Assembly (NCBI RefSeq): GCF_027943255.1
Contig: NC_072896.1
Span: 69,086,501-69,150,500 of the forward strand
Source: Anastrepha obliqua
Lineage: Eukaryota > Arthropoda > Insecta > Diptera > Tephritidae
Length of the DNA: 64,000 bases
Direction of reading: 5' to 3'
The notes under the pieces were generated by a model. It was not told the origin of the DNA, made no database searches, and worked only from the letters and a program-made list of their open reading frames with translations. Position numbers and translations under genes: made by a program. Of this stretch, positions 10,490 to 22,366 are shown one piece after another; positions within the stretch are counted from its first letter, which is position 1; every line of letters starts with the position of its first letter.

Positions 10490-11150
10490 CATGGGCTGAA
10501 AAGTCCCGGGCCTAACACATAGATGGCAGTAGTGTTATTGCATTAAACTCTTTTTTAGTTAAGTTTCTTAAAAATATATGCCGTTCGGAGTCGGCTTGAA
10601 ACTGTAGGTATCTCCATTTGTGGAGGAGGAGGAGCTCGGCCAAACGCCCGAAAAGGGTGTACGCGCCAATTATATTATATATATTCTTAACCTTTAAAAA
10701 GATAGCTGCTAAAATGTCATGAAATTCGTGTTTTAATTTTATACTGTTTCTTGATGTAAAAAAATACCGTTCAAGCAAAGTAATGGCTTCAAAAGTGCTA
10801 TGGGGACTCCGACCCATCAGAAATAAAAAGAAAACGATGGTATGCGTTCTTCAAACGTGGTCGTAGAGTCACCAATGATGCAGAAGGCAGTGAACGTGCA
10901 AATGAGGCGGTAACTCTAGAAAACATCAAAAAGTCCACAAAATGGTTTTGAATGCAGTGAAAAGTGAAGGTTGCGTCAGTTCGTTGACTTCGTAGAAATA
11001 TCAAAAGAACGTGTTGGCTGCATATTGCATGATCATTTGACTATGGGAAAATTCTGCTCCAAGTGGGTGCCGCGTTTGCTCACTGTTTTGTTTCATCAAG
11101 ACAACGCGAACAAGTGGAAAGAATATTAGGTAGTAGCCATTGAAACAACA
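10490..11150 (+). pseudogene. Mariner relic with internal deletion and a SINE in its leader
   Basis: The left end carries the mariner terminal sequence tgggctgaaaagtcccgggc at 10493. The leader is interrupted by SINE copy B. The transposase is heavily degraded but recognisable: an 'FKRGRR' linker start around 10850, 'EAVTLENIKK', 'ISKERVGCILHDHL', 'KWVPRLLT', then an abrupt jump to 'VLFHQDNA' near 11085. The jump removes the first catalytic aspartate and about 130 residues. The right terminus was not found. Confidence 0.75.
10572..10683 (+). repeat. SINE copy B, 5'-truncated, with 7-bp target duplication
   Basis: Contains only the SINE 3' body (gccgttcggagtcggcttga ... gggtgtacgcgccaatta) and its AT-rich tail. 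It is bounded by ttcttaa at 10565-10571 and again at 10684-10690, a direct repeat that fits a retroposition target duplication inside the mariner leader. 5' truncation is typical of LINE-mobilised insertions. Confidence 0.85.
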
Positions 11151-11169
11151 ACCGGTTTTCGCTTAAAAA

Positions 11170-13329
11170 ATAAAGGTAATTTGTTATTGTGAGATTCGTA
11201 ATAAATTTCTAAAAAAAAAACTGAACACAAAACTCACAGGAATACTTAGCGAATTACGTGAAGGAAAATTCAAGGTTTCAAACCGATTCATTCAATTGGT
11301 GTCGAATTATAGCGTACGCGGACTTCAAACAAAAAAAAAAGAACTTAAAATGCTGTGAAGTCGAACAGGCATGGAAATCCGGCTTGGATGCTCAAATACT
11401 CATAACTACGTAATTTGTTTCCTCCAATAATTTAAATAAAAAGCAATCTAAAAAAGTGTAAAACCTTACCTTAACATAAATCGTGAGATAAGTTATTGAT
11501 AGTAGGAAAGGTGGGTAAAACCTCTCGCTTACAGTTTGATTGCCATTTCAGAAAAATTTAAATATTTAATCTGTAATACAACAAAACACATTATGCTTAG
11601 GGTAAATTGTGGGGAGAAGTTTAGAAATAATTTTCCAGTCTTCATCTGACCATCTGCATGAATGGATTTCAAAAAAGTAGATTGGGAGAGGAATCTTGAA
11701 CTTTGATATCCATTTGAGAATATTTTTCTAATTCAGCAAACTTGGCTTTTAATATACGATCAAGCTTAATCAAGCCCAATCAGTATATCGTATGATGCGG
11801 AAACTCGAATATGCAGATCGACTGTATTGGGCCGAAAATACTTAGTATTGCTTAGAAAGTACATATTTGCATTTATGCAAAAATATTTTGAGATGTTAGT
11901 GGATGGCTGAAATTTTTTTTCATGACAGCAATGTACATCTACTTGTACAAATATTCAAGCAAAAAATACAAAGAACACTTCAACTGCTTTGGCAGCGTTT
12001 ATTCATTATTCCTTTCAGTTGTTCGCTTTTCACTTAACCCTAACGAAGTCTGCGAAGCATTTATATCTAAAAACGAGTGCTTAACTATTTCCTCTCTCTG
12101 AAAGTATTTTATCCCGTTTCTCTCCTTGTCTCTACCTAGTTTATTTCAATATAATTGCCCGGCAATGCATTGATGTGCACTCGAGCGGTGTCATCAGCGT
12201 CTGTGTGCTGGTCAAGCAGAGGTGTCTCTAAATACAACAAAGTAAATACTGACCGGATCTGCATACATGGATATGTACCTCATGTAATTGTATGACTCAA
12301 AATGCATTCACTGATTCCCACACACTAATACCCCTCAGTCTTGGCATTTATCTACTGCTATCTGTCTATCGCTTACTGCAAAAACTGCTGAAAGGTCAAA
12401 CTAACCACTCAGCTGTCCATAGACCTGTCATTGATGAAAGGACCGCTCGTTTGTTGCTCGTTTTCTCGCCTCAATGCATCACTGCATCCATGCTATAACG
12501 GCGAAATACTGAAATGTATGTCCACAGCGTTGTCTCATTTGCTTACCGCTCGAATAGACGGTGATGGTCAGCTGCTAAACTTGGCTACGGGTTGTTGAGT
12601 TTTCACAAATGTTTAATGGAAACGTGTACAGGCGCTGTTATTGCTGCTTGCCATTCAAATGCAAATAACGTCCACCCTAGGCTAGACATTCACATATACG
12701 AGTGCAATGATGCAAACTCACCTGTAATTGCAGCTGATAGAAGGCAGTGAAGAACTAAAATACTCGTTTTCATGCAAATGGTTGTGTTGTTGGAGCCACT
12801 CAACTACATTTGCGCTTTTAGTTTTTGGTGTGCCTGTATATACTATTTGGTTAGCGGAATTCTAAATTTCGTGCAAAAAGTAGTTTGCTAATTTTTTTAT
12901 TGCAATTTTCAGGTATTTGCTTGGCACTTTGCATAAATTAATTTATTTGCTTTGCAATTCATTTGAGTCACCTGCGCAGTTAGATGGAACATTTGACTGT
13001 ATACGGAAATGGTTGTATGCAAAGCAAGCAATTAGTTTTTGAATTCCTGATGACAAATGGCGGCTGAGGCAGTATTTAGGTGCTTAAGCGTCCATTAGGT
13101 GAGTTAACATTAAATCACTTAAACTGTAAGTGGTTGAAAAGATGTTATGTGAAAGGAGACACGTTCGTCCAAGCGAAAAATATAAAAACGGACAAACTTC
13201 TATTTGATAAATTGAGCTGAGAAGTATAATCTAAAGTGAGATCTACGCATAAAAATAAAAATATATTCAAGGGATATATAGGAAAGAAAATATTAATCAG
13301 AAATTCACTAGAGTAAATTAGGTGTCATG
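11170..13329. other. No gene seen; host intergenic or intronic DNA
   Basis: About 2.1 kb without transposase, RT or SINE motifs. The only open frame, 12292-12498, has no recognisable domain. The segment around 12000-12700 is less AT-rich than its surroundings and could hold conserved non-coding sequence, which only a cross-species alignment could show. Confidence 0.4.
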
Positions 13330-13572
13330 TATAGTGTACTCTTTCTTAAGCAGACCCCTAAAAGACTGAAAAATTTGCCCGCTTATAGGAAGTGTACGCT
13401 TATAAGAAAAGTGTAAAAAGAAGTTAAAAATATAGTATGGGATTTTAGAGGGACAATGTGTTATGGAAGAGTTGTCTGCTCAAGAGAAAAAAAATCATGT
13501 GTAGCATCGTACAGCGTGAAAAAAAGAGAGAGAGGAAGAGAAGGAGACAGGGATAATTTCAAAAGAAATACA

Positions 13573-13573
<1 letters not shown>

Positions 13574-13608
<35 letters not shown>
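13574..13608. repeat. (AT)n microsatellite
   Basis: About 17 uninterrupted AT units lie just left of the Helentron remnant and DD41D element. AG-rich sequence at 13520-13550 precedes it. Confidence 0.95.
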
Positions 13609-13610
<2 letters not shown>

Positions 13611-13700
13611 AAATAAAATTTGTGTAACCAAAATTCGATTTTATTAACTATATATGCATTATGCGATCATCTGTTGGTGGTTCAATTGGTAATACTGATA

Positions 13701-14980
13701 ACAGGTGGCGCTAAAGTAATCCTCCTATCAGAAAATGCTATAAATTTTGCGATTGGCCCCTAATGTCAGTTCTGTTTTGACATTTGTGTAGTAAACACAT
13801 GCGAAATACACTTTAATAAACAATGTTACGCTACACCGCTCCAGAACGCCGAATATTGCTGACTATTTATTTGACCAATAATCGGTCGGTGACTATGGCA
13901 CAACGTGAATTTCGTCGCAGATTTCCTCGCCGTCCAACGTCTACTGGTGAAACACTGCGACGTTTAGCCGCTCGCCTGGAAGAGACTGGCACAACACGAG
14001 ATGCTGCCAGGCGTGGCAGACCCCAGAGTAGCCGTTCTGCGGAGAATATTGCTGCTGTAGCCGAGGATGTCACGGAAGTGCTGTCGACATCGACCAGACG
14101 ACGTGCCACGCAATTGGGTATCAGTCGACGGTCTTTACAGCGAATTTTGGTACAAGATTTGAAAATGTTTCCGTACAAAGTCTAGACGGTGCATCAGCTG
14201 TTAGCTGCTGACCGCCAATCGCGTCTAACATACGCTCAAGCCATCCTTAATCACCACCAAGAGGAAGATGATTTTTCATCAAAAATAATCATGAGTGATG
14301 AGGCCCACTTCCATCTTACGCTTCTGGGGCACTGAAAATCCGCGTGTAACCCACGAAGAGCCATTACACCCGCTCAAAGTCAAAGTCGCTGGAAGAGTCA
14401 TCGGACCTTTTTTCTTCGAAGACGTCGCGGCCCAAACGGTTACTGTGAATGATGAGCGCTACAGAGCAATGATCAACGAGTTCTTTTTGCCGCAACTTGA
14501 TGAATTGGGATTGGAAAACATGTGGTTCCAACAGGACGATGCAACGGCACGCACTGCACGTGCCACAACCGATATGCTGAAGGATGCATTTCCCGGGTGC
14601 ATAATCTCCCGTTTTGGCGATTTCCACTGGCCAGCAAGATCGCCTGATTTGACCGCTCCAGACTTCTTTTTGTGGGGCTTTTTGAAGTCGCGGACTTATG
14701 TCAACAAGCCTCAGACTCTTGCAGCTCTTAAAGACAATATCCGTGAAGAACGTGAGGACCTATTGCCGGAAGTTTTGGCCAAAGTGATGGAAAATGCCAT
14801 AAAAAGGGCTCAAATGGCAATCAACTATGGCGGCGGCCATTTACATGACATCATATTCTCGACTTGATGTAAAAAAATAAAAGACCAAATAAAAATAATC
14901 CACAAGAAGAATCAAAGTTTTTCATTTTTTTTTTTTAAATTACAGCCTAAAAACATCGCAAGGTTACTTGTGCGCCACCT
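13701..14980 (+). mobile_element. DD41D (rosa-like) Tc1/mariner element, copy 1
   Basis: Left terminus acaggtggcgctaaagtaat at 13701; right terminus, read inward on the minus strand, aggtggcgcacaagtaacct. The two are imperfect inverted repeats of about 22 bases. TA lies on both sides (13699-13700 and 14981-14982; the right-hand end could be shifted by two bases). It shares almost its whole sequence with 49832-51059. It sits inside the Helentron endonuclease gene: minus-strand coding sequence of that gene runs up to the right TA and continues on the other side of the left TA. Confidence 0.88.
13823..14867 (+). pseudogene. DD41D transposase, copy 1
   Basis: Starts MLRYTAPERRILLTIYLTNN at 13823, an N-terminal helix-turn-helix domain with the arginine-rich linker 'TRRRATQLGISRRSLQRIL'. 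A TAG at 14183-14185 ends the first frame. The sequence then reads to 'MSDEAHF', the first catalytic aspartate, followed by a short deletion (about 8 codons relative to copy 2) and a frame change. The third part runs open from 14295 with 'WFQQDDATART' and 'PDLTAPDFFLWGFLKS'; 41 residues separate these two aspartates, the spacing of the rosa group first described from Ceratitis. It ends with a normal stop at 14867. Confidence 0.9.
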
Positions 14981-14982
14981 TA

Positions 14983-16104
14983 TAATTGGTTTGTGATAGC
15001 TGAAATATGAAATATATGTACGTGATTCAATATTTTCTAGATAACGTGTGAAAATTGCATCTAGTGTAGTTCCGTATTTTGTTGTTGATTCTTTAGGCTT
15101 ATTGTTTATCTGCAAACCGAATGTTTCTCGAAGAAATTGAATCAACGGCATAGAATCATTGGATCCGAAATTTACGTTGAAATGTCCCCCGAGAATCAAT
15201 GGAATTTTGTCTTCGCATTTGCACCTGCGTGGTTGTAAACCAGTAGTGAGCGGTGAATGAAATATATTATGTCATCAAGATTTTGGTTCGGTGAGATATA
15301 GATGGCGGCTATGACAATAGTGTTTCCATTCAGCGTTTGACATTCTACAATGCAAGCATCGCCAACCGGTGTGACTGTTGATGAATATGACTGAGACTGC
15401 CTTGCAGTCATTTTCATGTTTGGTGTGATGATGTTTACGCTATCATCTTGATTGTGGTAGATTGCCACACCGCCAGCTCTAACATTTAGTTGCTTATATT
15501 TGATGACGCAATTGAAATTTGTTATACTAATATCCGCGTTGTCGTTTAACCAAGTTTCGGACAAAAGTTCTATATTCGATTTGCGGATGACAGAGTCTGT
15601 TAAATCTGCGGAATGTGCTCGTAGGCTCTGACAATTAGGAGTATATACAGATAGCCCTCTTCTCTCAGACATGAAATCGATTATTTGTTTATCCACAGTT
15701 TCCAGTCTATTTAACAATAGTCTCCGGAATTCATCTTGTAAATGAGACATACTGACTGATGCTCGTCGATCATGGTAAAATCTAAAATCATTTCCGTTCG
15801 TTATAATCCACAAGCCTTCAATACAAGTGACTCGTGATAAAGCAACGTAAACTAATGATTGCGAATGTTTTTTATCATATTCGTAAACAACTTCAGAATA
15901 CGTGCTTCCCTGAGACTTGTGAATGGTCGTCGCACAAGCACAAACTAATGGTAAATGTGATCGTTTAGCGTTAATCGTTTTGTTGTTGTTGTTAAGCGGG
16001 ATTGTTGATGTGCGTCGTCCGATTGGTACCGCTGTTTTACTGATATTATCCGCTGCAACATGACCAGCAACTTTTTTTCTGATTTTTTCTCTGTCGCGTA
16101 ACAT
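14983..16104 (-). pseudogene. Helentron (Helitron-like) helicase C-terminus plus endonuclease
   Basis: The minus-strand frame from 16104 begins inside the Rep/helicase protein. 'CACATTIHKSQGSTYSEVVY' and 'VYVALSRVTCIEGLWI' are late helicase motifs (V/VI) of the Pif1-like domain in Helitrons. About 120 residues later comes an apurinic-like endonuclease domain: 'VYTPNCQSLRAHSADL' and 'ELLSETWL', a combination typical of Helentrons. A one-base shift at about 15197 moves the frame to 'LILGGHFNVNFG', where the catalytic GDFN is GHFN. The domain then runs to 'SYFSYHKPI', where the DD41D element interrupts it. The Rep domain and most of the helicase upstream of 16104 are missing. Confidence 0.88.
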
Positions 16105-16430
16105 TATGATGTATAGCTCTCCTTCTCTTTCTCTCTATGTTATATATCTGTATACTCTGTCTTACAACGAAGCCTATGTCTTAGGTATAGAAAATGTATA
16201 GCTCTCTTTCTCCTTCTCTCTACGTTGTATCTTTTTTTCTCTCTCGCGTAACGAAATCTCTAAACGTTACATTTTTTCCAATTCACTCTTCCTTCTCGCT
16301 CAAATATCAGACCGCCGCTAAAGAAGTTTTACTTCAAAAATTAAAAAGAACTTCTTAAAAGTTTGTAGCATGTACTGAACGAAATGACCGGTATGAGAGG
16401 TGTCCGCTTAAAAGAGGTGCCCGTTAGGAG
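16105..16430. repeat. CT-rich repeats beside the Helentron fragment
   Basis: Two related copies of 'tgtatagctctc' followed by TTCTC-rich runs lie at about 16112-16140 and 16196-16230. A complementary GA-rich run occurs at 13522-13552 on the other side of the nest. No coding sequence is visible. Confidence 0.5.
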
Positions 16431-16443
16431 AGAGTACACTATA

Positions 16444-18060
16444 TATTCAATAAGGGAGTATACTTGTATATGTTAAATAGGGTGATGCTTTAATGCCTGA
16501 ATTATACTGGCTGTAGGTTCAGTGGCAACATTTTTTTTGTTGTATTAACCAATGTCTGGCTCTTGTTGTGAGATAATTTCGTACTACTGAAACAAACGTA
16601 ATTACTGAACATGAATAAACACTTGTGTCACTCAAAACTGATTAATTTCACGTCTCCAAATATTTCAAAAACAAATTTAGTCTTCGTGTAATCAGATAGT
16701 GTCTGCGGTTTGTTTAACAATATCTTGAACGTGAACAAACTAGATTCTATACCAACGAGTACTTTTGAGTGAATTCTGAAAATTATATTATACATTTTGT
16801 TTGTAAACAAAACTAAAAAGTCTAAATAAACAAACAGATTGGAATGCTGCTAGATTCACCTGGGTTGAAACTTTTCCACTAATCGCAGATAAGTAAATTG
16901 CAATCATCTCTTAGTGCAGCATCTTTGCATAAACTTTTACCATTGCGAACGGGCGTAGACATAGCCCACATATGTACATGGCTGTAAGTATTTATATATA
17001 CATATATATATATGTGAACAAACACATGTATTTATATGTAAATATACGAAATTCCACATCCTACCATTTATTGTGAGAAGATAGATATATAATATATTCA
17101 TTGCCTTTTAGTAAATAGTTGTCAAAGTGAGTTATGAGCAGCTTGAGACTACCTATGAAGTTGCTGGAATTTCAATGTGCGGGAGTTTGGCAGATGCAAA
17201 CTTTTATCGCTTATTTATACGAGTATAAGTAATATGCACCTTAGATACAGTCATAGACATTTGCACGATTTGAGTCATCAAAGCTGGACAGATGGTGAGT
17301 TTCTGAGACAATGCCTAAATTCGGGTTTCGAAGAATGAGCAGGAGTTGATTTAGTACCAAAAATATTAAGAATTGGACAGACTGACACATAGTTCAAATT
17401 TTAATTGAAAAAATCAATTAAATTCAAAATTGATGGTGAGTACTTACAAGCTTAGTCCAACAAACGCCGATCTGGCTCTGGGAGTCACCTGAGCGAAGCC
17501 ATGTCACGTGATCTATGTATTTTGGACATTCTCGCAAATTTTTCTAGAATTTATTTTATAGGATTGCGTACAATAAAAAGTAAACTGAAAAATATTTTGC
17601 TAACCAATATATAATTTCGAGATTAATCAATGCTGAAAATTTCGCTATAGAGTTTTTTAAAGTGAACTACCTGTTTATAAAAAATCAGAGGTATTTCATT
17701 TCAAAAATCTCTATGCCAAAATTTTCAACATGGAATAAATCCCTAAAATATAAATTTTTTTCAAATTCAGCCGTTGAAAAATACTAAAGAACGATAACCA
17801 GTTCTCTCCATTTCAACCTGGTTTTAATAAAATAAGTTTATTTCATAAATTTTAACTTTTTTTTGTCTAACTTGTCTTTTTGTCTAAGAAAAACATAATT
17901 TTTTTTAATTCATGTACAAAAGTTAATACAATGCGAAATTACTTTGAAAAAAAAAATACTTAAAAACAAAGCAAAATATTAGTCAAATTATAAAAAAATG
18001 CAGGCGCAATAGAAAATCATACATTAATATTTTTTTTTAAATCTTTTTTTTTTGTTTGCT
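16444..18060. other. No gene seen
   Basis: AT-rich DNA with a small (TATA)n-like stretch at 16990-17010. Open frames are short and featureless. Confidence 0.5.
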
Positions 18061-18074
18061 GCTCTCTACTACAT

Positions 18075-18560
18075 TCTACAGGAATGGATTCCTATGCTAC
18101 CCTGGCCTTTTCAAATAACTGATCCAAATTTGTGATATTCTGCGTACTGAGTGCATTTTCTACGTCGTTCCAAAGATGTTATATTGGATTTAATTCGGCA
18201 CTTGAACATGCCCAATCCAGTCATCGAATTATCTTCGAAAAGCTTTCTACAACACAAGAATTGTGCTTTCGACTTTGGTCTTGATGAAATTTCCAAATCA
18301 CCGGAAAGTTTTCTTCTGCATAAGGAAGCATTGCATTTTGAAGTATCTGAACGTACTTGATCGTATCCATATTACCTTTAATAGATGAATTGGCCCTATA
18401 CCATCCACGAAAGGTAGCCTTGTAGCATAATTGAGCCTCCCTTATGCTTTATGGTTGGTGAGACGAACTTGAATGCTGCGCTTTCTACCTACCATCTGGA
18501 CCAACTCTATTTATTTTCCTTTCATCGCTGAATAAAATATAACCCCTGATTTTGAGTCCA
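18075..18560 (-). pseudogene. Tc1-like transposase relic (C-terminal half)
   Basis: On the minus strand this reads, with stops and shifts, 'ILFSDERKINRVGPDGR' (first catalytic aspartate region), then 'GNMDTIKYVQILQNAMLPYA', 'WKFHQDQSRKHNS' (second aspartate region), 'LDWACSSAELNPI' and 'LWNDVENALSTQN'. This is the order and spacing of a Tc1-type DD34E transposase. The N-terminal DNA-binding domain is not visible and no inverted repeats were found. A long-dead copy. Confidence 0.75.
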
Positions 18561-19445
18561 GGATATATGCTGTCGAGTAAACTCAATTCGGCATTGTCGA
18601 CCGTGAAGCCAAGTTGCTGCCGATGGATGTCAGCAGTGCTTTTCCTGGGATCCTGTTTTCAAAATTTGACGATCATTTTATCAATTTGGTTGATATTATT
18701 TCAAGCTTCCTTTTTTCTGGGAACATTTTCCGATATTTTATTATTAATATTATTAAAAATATTTCAAAGCATTAAAAACCATCGTTTTTGAAACGTTTCA
18801 TTGTGTTGAAATAGCGCTGAAGGATAATCCGGTATTTTGCAAATTTGTGATTGGTTTTTGAAGAACTGGGGTGAAATGTATCTCTTTCGACATTACTGAA
18901 TCGTTTCAGTAAGTAAAGTGCTGTCCTTGTACTTTATTTTTTACTTACTTACCAGTTCCCTTATAAAACAAAAAACAATTCATAAAATTTTGGACAACGA
19001 CCGAAGCGTTCTTAAATATATTTCTCACAAAAACGCAAAAAATCCATGCGTGCCCTTCAAGAGAAATAAATAAATGAACGCATTTCAATGAATGGGATGA
19101 GAGGAAATATAAAATACTCAAGAGCAAAAAGTACCGTTACGGCATCGTACTCGATAAAAGTTGCGCATATACTACACTGTATATGGTTGCCAGCGCATCG
19201 GTCTTAATTATTTTCCAACGGCCGTATGGACTACGCTCAAGCCTACAATTAAACAATTTTTTAGAAAAATTAAATACAATGTCCAAAATAAATACTTCCA
19301 TCACATGACATGAAAGCGATCTTCTCATAAAGGCGATTGAAATGCGCTGAGATCTTCCCTATCAGTACAAAATTATTTTTAGATAATTTCTGAAGTCTAT
19401 GAAAAAATATTCTTACAGGCTGTACATACTATTACTAACATATAT
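18561..19445. other. No gene seen
   Basis: AT-rich DNA without recognisable motifs. Part of 18561-18900 might be the decayed remainder of the Tc1 relic, but I cannot read it. Confidence 0.4.
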
Positions 19446-19456
19446 TACTCCTAATA

Positions 19457-19766
19457 TAAATATATATAATTGGCGCGTACACCCTTTTAGGGGGTTTAAC
19501 CGAGCTCCTCCTCGTATTTGTGGTGTGCGTCTTGATGTTGTTCCACAAATGGAGGAACCTACAGTTTTGAGCCGACTACGAACGGCAGATATTTTTATGA
19601 GGAGCTTTTTCATGGCAGAAATACCATTGCTTGCCGAGGGGCGACCGCTATTAGAAAATTGTTTTTCTTAATTTTGGTGTTTCACCGAGACTCGAACCTA
19701 CGTTCTCTCTGTGACGCACCAAGCCATTCCAGTCACGCACCAAGCCATTCCACTACGGCGGCCGCC
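19457..19766 (-). repeat. SINE copy C, full length with 11-bp target duplication
   Basis: Near full-length copy on the minus strand, from the tRNA-like head ending at 19766 (ggcggccgccgtag) to the AT tail at 19457. It is bounded by perfect direct repeats tactcctaata at 19446-19456 and 19767-19777, which prove retroposition. The head again shows a short tandem duplication (cagtcacgcaccaagccatt-like unit twice at about 19707-19752). The B-box-like ggttcgagtctcgg is intact. Confidence 0.93.
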
Positions 19767-19777
19767 TACTCCTAATA

Positions 19778-21636
19778 CAAACAAATTATTTAAGCCTATT
19801 TCACAAACTTCAGCCCAGAAATAACTCAAGGTCTACAGAAATGGAGATCGCAACTACTTCGCAAAAAGTTTTTTAATGGGATATTGTTGCTGTAAAGGGT
19901 CTTACTCTTAACAATGCTAAGTAAATGCACACCAATACTTTGCAAAAAAAAGTTGTCAGGTTCGATGCATGGTTGAATCTTTTTTTCCTTAAAAATAAAT
20001 AAAACTATACTTAGTATTAGCTGCTAAAACAATTGCATATGGGAGAGAATACTTACACATGTAAAAACTATCGCGATTTACCTGGGGTCGTGAGAATTTT
20101 TGTAATTTGGTGAAATTATAAGATTGGATAGAAATGATAGATTCTCAGAAGCCGAGGAATTTTAAAAAACTTAGAAAGTTGTGTGTGCCACAAGACACTG
20201 ACCATTTTTTCGGCATAATCATTTGTAAAATCTTTTGCCTAATTACAATAAAATTGGCAAATGATTTAGTTCAAACTAGTTTTTTCAGATTATTAAATAC
20301 TTTTAATTACTAAAAAATTAAACAAAATTGCTTAATTGATTTATATTTGTTGATTGAGTTTTCTCTATAGCATAGCGACATTCCTTAAAATTTTGCATTT
20401 CATTAAAAAATATATGATGGACACTTTGATAGTTCTTTAGATATTAATTTTTCGTTAAGGAGTGCAGAGCCACAATTTTAGCATTGTCATAGAGGGGGCG
20501 CAGAATATAGCACAAGGCACCATACCAGACCAGCTGTTACATTCATTCTATCCCAATTTCATGTTTTGTTTGGATGGAAATGTTGTGAAGAGTTTATATA
20601 TTTAAATGAAATCCGTTCCTTTAAGAAGTTTTATAGAAAGCAAACAAATTCAAACGGCTTGTGTAAACCCAAAATAAGGTCAAAAATATAAAATTATCAC
20701 AACTAGCGAAAAAAATTCACCTTAGCTTTTTCCAAATAAACCTAAGTGTACTTATATGGATGCCTGTGATTGTATATGCATTTCATCATTCACAAAACTT
20801 TTCCACGAGAATTTCAAACAGTCGCTATTAATCTCATATGCAGATGCATGCATGCTGTAGTAACATTATTTTATTACGCGCAATCACAGTAAAAACTAAT
20901 CCAATTTATTCCTCTATAACTCGTTGCGATGTTCGTCTTTTTAGTTTCACTCCCACTGAAGTGTGTTGAGTCGCTATTTGAGTCGCTTATTTGGAATTAC
21001 TTTCTTCAGTACATTCATCATGGAAGAGTAGTTGAAATATATTTTATAAGATTGTGAAGTTGTTAATACGAGATGTGGCTATAAAATATTTTATTTTATG
21101 CATATCTACTCAATGTCACTATAAAAATGTATTGTTCTGAACTCTATTCCTACAACTTTCCTTACGATTCTTCTGCTGTTCGAAGTATTCTTCTGTCGGA
21201 TTCGTCAGACTCTTGCTGCTTTCTCTTGCACAACTTCCAAGATTCAAATATTTTTTCTTTTAATGCAGACTTCCCTTAGGAAATATATAGAAGTCGCACG
21301 GCACAAGATCCATTGTATAAAGTTGATGGTCTAGCATTGGAATATTGTTCGTAGCAGAATCGACTTGACGAAAGTGTGGAGTGAGTCTTATTGCATTTTT
21401 GCGCTTAACATTGTTTTCGAAGAAATAAAGAAAGTATATTAAAATGAAAAGCTTTAAGCTAAACAGCTCGCGGTCACTAATGATTAGCGCATGCGTTCTT
21501 TCATCAGTTCATCGTTCAGTTCATTAGCCATACACCATTACTACATCTAAAGCATACTACCAGATATGTGTGCAAGTTAAGCAGAAATAACTGCTAGTCA
21601 CCTACAGCATCCACGCAGTGAGAGCGAACAGAGCAG
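19778..21636. other. No gene seen
   Basis: Long AT-rich stretch. The segment 21450-21620 has mixed composition with TCAGTTCATC-like words that could be core-promoter initiators, but nothing supports a transcript. Confidence 0.4.
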
Positions 21637-21640
21637 TTAA

Positions 21641-22366
21641 GGGGGAGGTAGGGTTTAGCGCTAAAAAAAAAACACTTTTTTGTGAATTTTTTACAGAAAT
21701 ATGGCTTAAGATACTTTAATAAAATCAGTTACATGTTATTGTACATCTTTTCAATAAGTTTTTAAAAAATATTAATAATAAAATATTGACAAATAAGCCC
21801 ATGACAGAGTTTTTTTGGAGATATGTTTTTCGAGAGGTGCTCTGCGGTGCCAATCGGCATTCGTCGTAGAATCATCTGAAACTAAAAAAGTCGAATTTTT
21901 CAGTTAAAGTATGACGTAATGCTCCCCCCTACATTAATAAAAATTCTTTTTTTTCATTTTTGTAGTTTTGGTGGCAAAAAAACGTAAAACGAGCATTTTT
22001 GGCGAAAAATTTCGCCATATTTGTAGGTGAAAAACAACCTTAAAAAACAAAAAATAAAAAAAAACAGTGTAGGGGGGAGGTATTTTTTATTTAGAAAACG
22101 TGTGCCAAATTTGAAAAGAATCGGTTGAATAGTTTCGGAGTTGTGATTGGCACCGACTTTTAAGAAGTCGTTCCGGGGAAAACGCGTTTGAAAAAATGAC
22201 TCTGAGAAATTATCGATGCTCCGCATTCGAGGTAGAGTGCCTACAAAGACTATAACTTTGAGAGTTCTGCTCCGATCCACTTAAAATTTTGACACAACAT
22301 TCTTGAAATGATTTACTATAAGATGAGTGAAGAAAAAAATTTCGATTTTGTGACCCTACCCCCCCC
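21641..22366. mobile_element. 726-bp TTAA-flanked inverted-repeat element (piggyBac-type MITE)
   Basis: Bounded by TTAA at 21637-21640 and 22367-22370. Directly inside are the inverted repeats gggggaggtagggt (left) and the complement of ggggggggtagggt (right), one mismatch in 14. TTAA duplication is the hallmark of piggyBac-superfamily insertion. No transposase is encoded; the only open frame (minus, 21954-22280) has no known domain. Its ends differ from the piggyBac copy at 44638-46021 (CCCTTTCGC type), so it belongs to another family. Confidence 0.78.

Larger units (their letters stand above)
13330..16443. mobile_element. Pogo/Tigger-like inverted repeat pair around a Helentron nest
   Basis: The 13-mer tatagtgtactct at 13330-13342 is repeated exactly in inverted orientation at 16431-16443. 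Both sides continue inward with related words (cttaagcagac on the left; cttttaagcggacacct read inward on the right) and tandem 'cgcttata' words on the left, in the style of pogo/Tigger termini. The ends are TA-rich, compatible with a TA target. No pogo transposase is visible. Inside lie the Helentron fragment and a DD41D element, so the pair probably belongs to an old non-autonomous element invaded by both. Confidence 0.5.

Noticed and set aside
13867..14178. Minus-strand frame opposite the DD41D transposase (same at 49998-50309)
   Set aside because: Conserved between the two copies only because the sense gene is; no independent motif.
21954..22280. 108-codon minus-strand frame in the TTAA element
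   Set aside because: Phenylalanine/lysine-rich from A/T runs, no transposase motif.
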